From: JBJEDU01 sp051872395
GTDB lineage: Bacteria; Bacillota_I; Bacilli_A; RFN20; CAG-826
Assembly (NCBI GenBank): GCA_051872395.1
Contig: JBJEDU010000023.1
Coordinates: 1 to 6,836, forward strand
DNA: 6,836 nucleotides
Direction: 5' to 3'
Both the position numbers and the translations under genes were made by a program. Of this stretch, positions 1 through 5,685 are shown one piece after another. Below the pieces are notes generated by a model. That model was not told where the DNA came from, searched no databases, and saw only the letters and a program-made list of their open reading frames with translations. How positions within the stretch are numbered: position 1 is the first letter of the stretch; every line of letters begins with the position of its first letter.

Positions 1-293
1 TTATTTATGTTTCTAAAGAAGGTGTAATGACCACTTTAGCGAAAGCGCATGGAGTTAAACAAGCAATTTGTAAAATATTTGAATATATGGATAAAGTTGG
101 TGATGATGTCGCTAACCACCATATTATTATCGCGCATACTGAAGCTACTGAAGCTGTTGAACTTGTTAAAAACAAGTTGATTGAAAAATATGGCAATAAT
201 CTTGATATTGAAGAAATTCTTGTCAATCCAACCATCGGTTCTCACTGCGGTCCTAATTGTTTAGGCATTTCTTTCTACGCAAAGGAAAGATAA
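1..293 (+). CDS. DegV family fatty-acid-binding protein, C-terminal part (5' end outside window)
   Basis: The frame is open from base 3 to the TAA at 291-293 and gives the last 96 residues of a DegV/FakB-type protein, a family of about 280 residues. The ATG at 27 lies inside the domain and is not the start. The visible part has the C-terminal family pattern: a helix, a strand IIIAHTEATEAVEL, another helix, then ILVNPTIGSHCGPNCLGISF. The last stretch corresponds to the G-x-H-x-GP-x-x-LG signature, whose histidine contacts the fatty-acid carboxylate in known structures. By family knowledge, FakB proteins present exogenous fatty acids to the kinase FakA for phosphorylation and entry into phospholipid synthesis. 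No FakA gene is visible, so the exact role is inferred. The protein is cytosolic. The next gene starts 4 bp after the stop, so they are probably co-transcribed. The purine-rich end of this gene (AAAGGAAAG, 281-289) serves as ribosome binding site for the next one. Confidence 0.88.
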   Translation, partial: IYVSKEGVMTTLAKAHGVKQAICKIFEYMDKVGDDVANHHIIIAHTEATEAVELVKNKLIEKYGNNLDIEEILVNPTIGSHCGPNCLGISFYAKER

Positions 294-297
294 TAAA

Positions 298-1431
298 ATG
301 ATTGAAGTCAAAGCGGTTAAATCTAAAAAAGAAATTCGTCAATTCATTGACTTTCCATTAAAACTATATAAAAACAATAAATATTTTGTTCCTTGTTTAT
401 ATAGTGATGAATTAGCAATCTTTAAAAAAGATTATTTGTATAATGATCAAGCTGATCATCAAGCTTTTATCGCACTTAAAGATGGTAAAGTCGTGGGAAG
501 AATTATGGCTATTTTACAAAAAGCCAGCAATGAAAAATGGAAACAAAAAAGAGTGAGATTTAATCGTTTTGATTGTATAGATGATGAGGAAGTTAGTAAG
601 GCACTTCTTTTAAAAGTCGAACAATACGCGAAAGAAAGAGGAATGAATGAAGTCGTTGGTCCTCTTGGTTTTTCAGATTTAGAAAGAGAAGGTCTATTAA
701 TTGAAGGATTTGATTATTTATCAACTTTCGAAGAACAATATAATTATCCTTATTATCAAAGGCTCATCGAATCTTGTGGATATGAAAAAGAAATAGATTG
801 GGTGGAAAGAAGATTATTTAAAACTAAAGAAGATACGAGAAATATTGGCCCTCGATTAGAGAAAATTTCTCAAATTGTTATGAAGAAAAATAAGCTTCAT
901 TTTGCTGAAGCAAAAAACATTAATGAATTTTTAAAAAAATATAAAGATGATTTCTTTGATTTATGCGAAAAGACTTATGAAAATTTATACATGACTGTTC
1001 CTTTTTCAGAGAAAATTAAAAAATCTTTGATTTCTTCTTTTAAATTAATTATTAATAAAAAATATGTTTCACTTATTTTAAATGAAAAAAATGAACCAGT
1101 TTGTTTTGGATTATGCTTTCCTGAAATGGGTCGCTTTATTCAAAAATCAAATGGTAAATTAACTCCAATCACATTAATTAAATTATTGAGAGGAATTCGT
1201 CATCCTAAAGTATTAGATTTAGGTTTGATTGGAGTTGACCCTCGTTATGTTAATTCCGGCATTGCTTCAGTGTTGATTAATTTCACTTATAAATATCTCA
1301 ATGAAGATCCTAATATTGAATATTTAGAAACTAATCTCAATTTAGAGAATAACTATCATATTATTTCTTTATGGAGTAATTTTGAAAACATTCAACACAA
1401 ACGCCGCCGCTCATTTATTAAAAAGATATAA
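298..1431 (+). CDS. GNAT-like N-acyltransferase domain protein, about 377 aa
   Basis: This protein resembles a widespread but little-studied family of 370-390 residue GNAT-fold proteins in Firmicutes and Bacteroidetes. Visible family marks are the N-terminal FIDFPLKLYKNNKYFVP segment (residues 17-32), a strand-turn VVGRIMAI (65-72), KERGMNEVVGPLGFSDLERE (112-131), LLIEGFD (133-139), YNYPYY (148-153) and the C-terminal HKRRRSFIKKI (367-377). A second acyltransferase-like half follows, with LIGVDPRYVNSGIASVLI (310-327) resembling the acyl-CoA-binding A-motif region of GNAT enzymes, and NYHIISLW at 352-359. The substrate is unknown, and the family name does not prove acetyltransferase activity. 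There is no signal peptide or membrane segment, so it should be cytosolic. The start is supported by AAAGGAAAG at 281-289 and by the full family N-terminus. Three consecutive CGC arginine codons near the 3' end form a small GC spike. The gene lies 4 bp after degV and 20 bp before the flavodoxin, in one apparent operon. Confidence 0.82.
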   Translation: MIEVKAVKSKKEIRQFIDFPLKLYKNNKYFVPCLYSDELAIFKKDYLYNDQADHQAFIALKDGKVVGRIMAILQKASNEKWKQKRVRFNRFDCIDDEEVSKALLLKVEQYAKERGMNEVVGPLGFSDLEREGLLIEGFDYLSTFEEQYNYPYYQRLIESCGYEKEIDWVERRLFKTKEDTRNIGPRLEKISQIVMKKNKLHFAEAKNINEFLKKYKDDFFDLCEKTYENLYMTVPFSEKIKKSLISSFKLIINKKYVSLILNEKNEPVCFGLCFPEMGRFIQKSNGKLTPITLIKLLRGIRHPKVLDLGLIGVDPRYVNSGIASVLINFTYKYLNEDPNIEYLETNLNLENNYHIISLWSNFENIQHKRRRSFIKKI

Positions 1432-1451
1432 TTTTATAGAAGGTAAAAACG

Positions 1452-1967
1452 ATGAAATCTATTGTTGTTTATTTCTCAAAAAATGGAGAAAATATCGTCG
1501 ACCATAAAGTGGTTGATTTACCAGTTGGTAATACTGAAATTATCGCTAGAAAAATTCAAGCTTTAACTTCTTCTGATATTTTTGAACTAAAACCAGTCAG
1601 ACCATATCCATATAAATATGATGATTGCTTAAAAGTTGCTGAAAAAGAATATCAAACGAATGAATGTCATGAATTTGTTCATACATATGAAAATTTATCT
1701 GATTATGATGTCGTATTTATTGGGTTTCCAATTTGGTATAAATCGTATCCACGAATCATCAATCGTTTCATTAAAGAATATGATTTAAAAGACAAAACTA
1801 TTTTACCATTTTGCACTAATGATGAAGGAAATTTTGGTATTGCGGAATTAGAATTAAGAAGTTTATTATCTTCATCGAGCTTAAAACCTGGATTTTATGT
1901 TCAAGGAAAAGATATCCATATTTGTAATGAACGTTTAGAAAGATGGATATCTCGTTATTTTAAATAA
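1452..1967 (+). CDS. flavodoxin (Flavodoxin_4-like), 171 aa
   Basis: This is a small cytosolic FMN-binding electron carrier. Residues 3-10 (SIVVYFSK) form the first strand and the start of the phosphate-binding loop. The loop continues to GNTEIIARKI at 26-35 after a short insertion that is typical of this subfamily. LKPVRPYPYKYDDCLKVAEK (46-65) matches the conserved proline/tyrosine segment before the aromatic flavin-contact region. DVVFIGFPIWYKSYP (86-100) is the strand and loop that packs on the isoalloxazine ring. ILPFCTNDEGNFG (117-129) is the equivalent of the usual PFCTHGGSGFG motif, with D-E-G in place of G-G-S. The length is normal for the family. The start is set by AGAAGGT at 1438-1444, seven bases upstream of ATG, a clear Shine-Dalgarno sequence. 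It is the last gene before the terminator at 1993-2021. The redox partner is not visible. Confidence 0.9.
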   Translation: MKSIVVYFSKNGENIVDHKVVDLPVGNTEIIARKIQALTSSDIFELKPVRPYPYKYDDCLKVAEKEYQTNECHEFVHTYENLSDYDVVFIGFPIWYKSYPRIINRFIKEYDLKDKTILPFCTNDEGNFGIAELELRSLLSSSSLKPGFYVQGKDIHICNERLERWISRYFK

Positions 1968-1992
1968 ATTTAATATTTATATTTATCTTTTT

Positions 1993-2021
1993 GAGTTATA
2001 TCTAGGATATAACTCTTTTTT
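1993..2021 (+). terminator. Rho-independent terminator after the flavodoxin gene
   Basis: A perfect 10-bp inverted repeat, GAGTTATATC (1993-2002) and GATATAACTC (2006-2015), with a 3-base loop TAG, is followed directly by six T (2016-2021). It lies 25 bp after the flavodoxin stop codon. There is no matching T-tract on the other strand, so it acts on + strand transcription and separates the two transcription units. Confidence 0.9.
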
Positions 2022-2047
2022 ATTTAATATCGTAATTGTCTTTTAAC

Positions 2048-2083
2048 TAGTAATATCAATATTTAATTTATATAATTAAATAT
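2048..2083 (+). promoter_or_regulatory. probable promoter of yfcE, -10 box adjacent to the start codon
   Basis: A perfect TATAAT lies at 2071-2076, with 7 nt between it and the ATG at 2084. The best -35 at 17-nt spacing is TAGTAA (2048-2053), which matches only 3 of 6 consensus bases, so the promoter rests on its -10 box. The position downstream of a terminator and ahead of a new gene group supports it. Transcription would start at or next to the A of ATG, leaving little or no leader. In DNA this AT-rich a single TATAAT can occur by chance. Confidence 0.55.
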
Positions 2084-2644
2084 ATGAATAAATATTTTGT
2101 TATTTCTGATATTCATGGTGATTATAAAAAGTTATCTTTAGCTATGTCTTTATTTAATAAAGACAAATATAAAAAACTCATCATTTTAGGCGATGTTTTA
2201 TATCACGGTCCAAGAAATGATTTACCAAGTGGATATGATGTTAAAAGATGCATATCTTTATTAAATGAATGCAAAGATAAAATTATTTGCGTCAAAGGAA
2301 ATTGTGATGCGGAAGTTGATCAAATGGTTTTAAATTTTAAAATAAAAAATAGTTATTCATTTAATTTTAATAACGTGAAATTTTATTTAACGCATGGAAC
2401 TCATTTAGATAAAGAAAATAATCATTATTCAAAACATAGTGTGGTTTTATATGGTCACACTCATGTATACAAGATAGAAAATATCAATGATATCTTTTAT
2501 ATTAATCCAGGTTCGATATCACTTCCAAAAGTTAATAAAGAATGTTCTTATTTAATTTTTGATAAAAATTGTGTCCGAATTTACGATTTGACCACTAATA
2601 ATATATTAGGGGAGATTTCATTTGACGAAATAAAAAATAAATAA
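2084..2644 (+). CDS. yfcE: YfcE-family metal-dependent phosphodiesterase, 186 aa
   Basis: This is a calcineurin-like metallophosphoesterase closely resembling E. coli YfcE (184 residues), a phosphodiesterase active on artificial substrates with a preference for Mn2+; its natural substrate is not established. All metal-binding motifs are present in order: SDIHGD (D9, H11), LGDVLYHGPRN (D37, H41), GNCDAEVDQM (N73), THGTH (H104) and GHTH (H125, H127). The YfcE-specific stretches HGPRN-x-LP-x-GY, KGNCDAEVDQM and NPGSISLPK are also present, which separates it from the related YsnB/MJ0936 group. The start is secure because the SDIHG motif begins eight residues in, as in other members, and the frame is closed upstream at 2051 with no other start codon of note. 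There is no Shine-Dalgarno sequence. It is the first gene after a terminator and ends 2 bp before the Sel1-repeat gene, so the two are probably translated together. Cytosolic. Confidence 0.93.
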   Translation: MNKYFVISDIHGDYKKLSLAMSLFNKDKYKKLIILGDVLYHGPRNDLPSGYDVKRCISLLNECKDKIICVKGNCDAEVDQMVLNFKIKNSYSFNFNNVKFYLTHGTHLDKENNHYSKHSVVLYGHTHVYKIENINDIFYINPGSISLPKVNKECSYLIFDKNCVRIYDLTTNNILGEISFDEIKNK

Positions 2645-2646
2645 AT

Positions 2647-4542
2647 ATGATCCACGAAAAGAATCCACATAATTTATATTTTGTGAAAGAAAAATACAAA
2701 AAATTAGTACCTTATCTTTTTTATTATGTCGCTGCCGAAGACGAGAAAAACCATTATTTGTTTATTGATGGTGGAGTTTATGCTGTTTTAAAAAAAGATG
2801 TCATCTTTTATAGCGCACCTAATTTTAGAATTAGTAAAGAGCAATCTATCGATTATTTAAAATTCAATGTGAATGAATCTAATCCTTTTGATTACATGAT
2901 TTATCTCACTACATTAGAAACCGATGAAAAAATAAAATTTACTTTGGATGATTTAATTGATTCATTGACGAATTTAATAAATGAAGATTTATCACCTTTA
3001 ATTTATAAAAACTATTTGGAAAATTTCTATAATCTTGTTTTCCAATGTAAAGTTGATGATTATTTCGTTGTCGACCCACTTTTAGAAGATGAATCACACC
3101 TTGTTAGTATGTTTATTGATAACATCTCTAATTTTATTAGTGGTGCGACTGAAAAAGATAAAAAATCAATTGATGAAATCAAAAAAATATTGAAAGATGT
3201 CGAATTATCGACAAAAAATATTAATCTTCCTTTTGATAAAAGAGAATTTACTTTGAATCAGAAAATTTTTATAGTTTCCTCTTTATCTCTTCCATTTAAT
3301 CAAGACTATTTAAAAGATTTCAAAGTATTAAGAAAATATAATTTAATTCTTGATGAATTAGAAGAAATCGATAATAAAGATGCATTAATCATTCGCGGAT
3401 ACGATTATTATAATGGCAGCATGATTAATGATGTTGATTACCAAGAAGCATTAAAAAGATTTTTGAAAGTCAGCCACGGAGTTGATGAAGGTGGATTTAT
3501 AAATGACACAATCGGGTATATTTATTATTATCCACGTATAAATGATACGTGCGATTATGAAAAAGCATATAAACATTTTTCAAAAGCGGCATTATATGGA
3601 AATGTTGAAGCAAAACTCAAATTAGTGGATATGTATTTAAATGGTCAATTCGTTGAAAAAGATATCAATATCGCTACAAAATTGATTGATGATTTATACT
3701 TTAATGAAATGGAACGTTTTTATAATGATTTAGATTCCTTCTTCCCTGAACTTTGTTCTCGCTTAGCGTTTTTGCAACTTGAAATGAGTGAAGATTTTAG
3801 CGATACTGCCTTATTTTTTGCCCTTTTCGTTTTAGCGTATTTCAAAAATAAATGTTTAGAAGATTCAAAACAAAAATATAAATATTTCTCATACTGCAAA
3901 AGAATGTATGAATTGATTCATTATAAATTGAATATTAATTATTTACCTTTAAAAGAAGAATATCAAATTCGAGACAACGCAGATTTAATCGATTTGTTTC
4001 ATTTTATAAATGCGAATAAAAATGTTTATACCGCGAGTTTTTCTAGCGATGGTGATTTCTTAAAAATTGAAATTAGTTCATCTGATTTTGCCACGAGAAA
4101 AAATCTATTTGTCACTTATCATAAAGCAGGGATATCTAAAATGTTATATCCAATTGTTATCTATTTTAGAAATCCGACTCATATTGGATTTAGAAAGAAA
4201 AATAGAGTCAATTTTGATCACGTAGATTTTACATCAATAAATGGCGAAACAATTATTTATTTCTATTTAAATGAATCTCCTGTTTATTTGCTCAATACTA
4301 AATATGGATTCATTTCTACTGAAACAATAAATAAAGAACCCATTTATGTTAATAAAATTAAAATAATTGAAGACAATAAAACAGAATTTTATCTTTCTGA
4401 TGAACCTTTTTTAGTTGGCGAAACTGTTGAAGTAATGGGAAAAGCTTTCCAAACTAAAGAAGCAAAAGTCATCGATTCTAGAAAAACAATTAAAGAAGAT
4501 ACACCTCTTCCTTTAAGCGAAATGAAATACATTTATCATTGA
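2647..4542 (+). CDS. protein of unknown function with Sel1-like repeats, 631 aa
   Basis: I do not recognise the whole protein. Residues 1-150 form a mixed alpha/beta region (for example YLFIDGGVYAVLKKDVIFYS, 37-56) without a known motif, followed by a charged helical linker to about 240. Residues 246-353 contain about three Sel1-like repeats. The clearest is YEKAYKHFSKAALYGNVEAK (304-323), with the usual A-x-x-x-F-x-K-A-A-x-x-G pattern and then LVDMYLNGQFVEKDINIA. Such alpha-solenoids usually bind other proteins. Residues 355-450 look helical, and 460-610 look beta-rich with alternating hydrophobics. The C-terminus ends with a short PLPLSEMKYIYH tail. There is no signal peptide, no convincing membrane helix and no catalytic motif, so a cytosolic scaffold or regulator is the best guess. 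I found no tryptophan in it. The start lies 2 bp after yfcE; the in-frame stop at 2638 rules out a longer version and no Shine-Dalgarno sequence precedes it, so translation may be coupled to yfcE. It ends in TGA followed directly by an in-frame TAA. Confidence 0.8.
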   Translation: MIHEKNPHNLYFVKEKYKKLVPYLFYYVAAEDEKNHYLFIDGGVYAVLKKDVIFYSAPNFRISKEQSIDYLKFNVNESNPFDYMIYLTTLETDEKIKFTLDDLIDSLTNLINEDLSPLIYKNYLENFYNLVFQCKVDDYFVVDPLLEDESHLVSMFIDNISNFISGATEKDKKSIDEIKKILKDVELSTKNINLPFDKREFTLNQKIFIVSSLSLPFNQDYLKDFKVLRKYNLILDELEEIDNKDALIIRGYDYYNGSMINDVDYQEALKRFLKVSHGVDEGGFINDTIGYIYYYPRINDTCDYEKAYKHFSKAALYGNVEAKLKLVDMYLNGQFVEKDINIATKLIDDLYFNEMERFYNDLDSFFPELCSRLAFLQLEMSEDFSDTALFFALFVLAYFKNKCLEDSKQKYKYFSYCKRMYELIHYKLNINYLPLKEEYQIRDNADLIDLFHFINANKNVYTASFSSDGDFLKIEISSSDFATRKNLFVTYHKAGISKMLYPIVIYFRNPTHIGFRKKNRVNFDHVDFTSINGETIIYFYLNESPVYLLNTKYGFISTETINKEPIYVNKIKIIEDNKTEFYLSDEPFLVGETVEVMGKAFQTKEAKVIDSRKTIKEDTPLPLSEMKYIYH

Positions 4543-4567
4543 TAAAGATTAAGGCTTTATATAAAAT
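4539..4567 (+). promoter_or_regulatory. probable promoter of the CNNM pair, leaderless arrangement
   Basis: TTGATA (4539-4544, 5 of 6 matches to TTGACA) and TAAAAT (4562-4567, 5 of 6 to TATAAT) are separated by exactly 17 bases. The -35 box overlaps the TGA stop of the preceding gene. The -10 box ends 7 bases before the ATG at 4575, so transcription should begin at or next to the start codon. The overlapping TATAAA at 4560-4565 is an alternative -10 with a 15-base spacer. No terminator lies between the genes, so this would add to read-through from upstream. Confidence 0.6.
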
Positions 4568-4574
4568 ATAGACT

Positions 4575-5684
4575 ATGAACTTAATTGACTTATTTAGTGA
4601 TTCCTCAATCGACCCGCTGAGTTGCAATATATTAACGGGTGTCACAGTTTTTGGAATTCCTGATTGGTTATGTTGGGTATTAATCGGAATTATGCTACTT
4701 ATTAGTGGCTTATTTTCCGCGAGTGAAAACGCATTTTCTAATTGTAATAAATATCATTTTAAAGTTTTAGCGGATGAAGGAAAAATTACCGCAAAAATTA
4801 TTGTTCGATTAACCGAAAAATTCGAAGATACTTTAGTATCGGTTCTTGTTAGTAACAATATTGTTCAAACTCTCATGAGTTTTATTTCAGCAACCTTATT
4901 TTATAATTATTTATCTTCCACTCCGTTAGCGAATTATGAGGCGTTAATATCCACGGTGGTGATGGGCGCTTTAGTGTATGTCGTCAGCGATACTGTTCCA
5001 AAAATATTATCGAAAGCTATTCCAAATAGAATGGTCATCTTTTTAGCGTGGCCAGATTTTATTTTATCGATTATTTTATATCCTTTAATATTAATCTTTA
5101 GATTAATATTAAAAGCAGTGCATAAAATATTTAAAATCAAAGATAATAACTTCTTAACTAAAGAAGACTTTATTTTGACCGCGGATGAAGCGATTAATGA
5201 AGACGATATTTCTAATGAAGCGGAACAATTATTTGAGCCTAACGAAATAAAAATGCTCAACAAAGCATTTACTTTTGATACGATTAAAGCCACGAATGTA
5301 TTAACTCCATTTGAACAAGTTGAAAGTATTAACATCGATGGTTTAGATATTGATTCTTTAAATAAGATTATCATGGAAAGCAAATATTCACGTTTTCCAG
5401 TCTATGACGAAGATAAAGAAAATATTATTGGTATTTTATCGATTAATAACTATTTTAAAGAGTATGCGGAAGATCCACATTTGAATATTAGAAGTGTTTT
5501 ATTTAAACCTGTCTTTGTTTTAGATACGATGACTGTCGATGAAATATTTGACATCATTAATAAAGAAAAAATTCATATGGCGATTGTTAAAAACAAAGAT
5601 AATAAGATTCTTGGTTTGGTGACCATGGAAGATATTTTAGATGAATTAGTGGTGGAAGATACCACAACGAAAGAGGTTAAATAA
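4575..5684 (+). CDS. CNNM/CorC-type membrane protein with CBS pair, lacking the CorC/HlyC C-terminal domain (369 aa)
   Basis: This is a member of the CNNM (DUF21)-CBS family, linked to Mg2+ and other divalent cation transport in the plasma membrane. Helices are predicted at about 32-55, 86-112, 120-145 and 152-186. The first contains the SASENAF motif (48-54), the second SNNIVQ (93-98). The third ends in VSDTVPK (137-143) where the family usually has GEI-x-PK, so glycine and glutamate are replaced but proline and lysine are kept. A CBS pair spans about 240-360: SRFPVYD (272-278) and LGLVTMEDI (346-354) keep the nucleotide-binding pattern, but the DEYGGT-type loop of the second CBS is missing. 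The protein stops nine residues after LDELVVED-like sequence starts to tail off, without the usual CorC/HlyC domain, so it is shorter than the 410-440 residues common in the family. The start is the first ATG after an in-frame TAG (4569) and leaves a 30-residue extension before helix 1. No Shine-Dalgarno sequence is visible. It lies 1 bp before a second CNNM gene. Binding or transport by this copy is inferred from the family only. Confidence 0.88.
   Translation: MNLIDLFSDSSIDPLSCNILTGVTVFGIPDWLCWVLIGIMLLISGLFSASENAFSNCNKYHFKVLADEGKITAKIIVRLTEKFEDTLVSVLVSNNIVQTLMSFISATLFYNYLSSTPLANYEALISTVVMGALVYVVSDTVPKILSKAIPNRMVIFLAWPDFILSIILYPLILIFRLILKAVHKIFKIKDNNFLTKEDFILTADEAINEDDISNEAEQLFEPNEIKMLNKAFTFDTIKATNVLTPFEQVESINIDGLDIDSLNKIIMESKYSRFPVYDEDKENIIGILSINNYFKEYAEDPHLNIRSVLFKPVFVLDTMTVDEIFDIINKEKIHMAIVKNKDNKILGLVTMEDILDELVVEDTTTKEVK
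5084..5113 (+). repeat. perfect 13-bp inverted repeat inside the first CNNM gene
   Basis: TTTAATATTAATC (5084-5096) and GATTAATATTAAA (5101-5113) are exact reverse complements around a 4-base TTTA loop, whose outer T and A could add a 14th pair. It codes for the fourth membrane helix (LILIFRLILK), whose repeated LIL segments partly explain the symmetry. No T-tract follows, so it is not a terminator. It may be only a by-product of AT-rich hydrophobic codons. Confidence 0.7.
5671..5676 (+). promoter_or_regulatory. Shine-Dalgarno sequence of the second CNNM gene
   Basis: AAGAGG lies in the last codons of the first CNNM gene, nine bases before the ATG at 5686. It fixes the start of the second gene and shows that this gene is translated by ordinary SD initiation, unlike the three genes before it. 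Confidence 0.75.
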
Positions 5685-5685
5685 T

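Noticed and set aside
5..245. Short minus-strand open frames over the first gene
   Set aside because: The + strand frame matches the DegV C-terminal signature over the same bases, so the reverse frames are shadows.
443..465. Two TGATCA palindromes close together, followed by CAAGC repeats
   Set aside because: They lie inside the GNAT-like gene and encode DQADHQA. The near repeat at protein level explains the DNA pattern, and no operator role is suggested by position.
1401..1411. GC-rich CGCCGCCGC in an AT-rich gene as a sign of insertion or transfer
   Set aside because: It encodes the RRR of the HKRRR motif conserved at the C-terminus of this family, and flanking sequence is normal.
2622..2651. 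TTGACG, 18 bases, TATGAT as a promoter for the Sel1-repeat gene
   Set aside because: The -10 box would overlap the ATG and start transcription inside the gene. The next ATG in frame is at about residue 84, so it could not express the full protein.
4543..4559. TAAAG/CTTTA inverted repeat as a terminator after the Sel1-repeat gene
   Set aside because: The stem is only 5 bp, the loop is 7 bases and no T-tract follows. The stretch is better explained as promoter spacer.
4934..5383. 149-codon open frame on the minus strand
   Set aside because: It lies wholly within the first CNNM gene, whose + strand frame has clear family motifs. The reverse frame shows no recognisable domain and arises from the codon pattern of the real gene.
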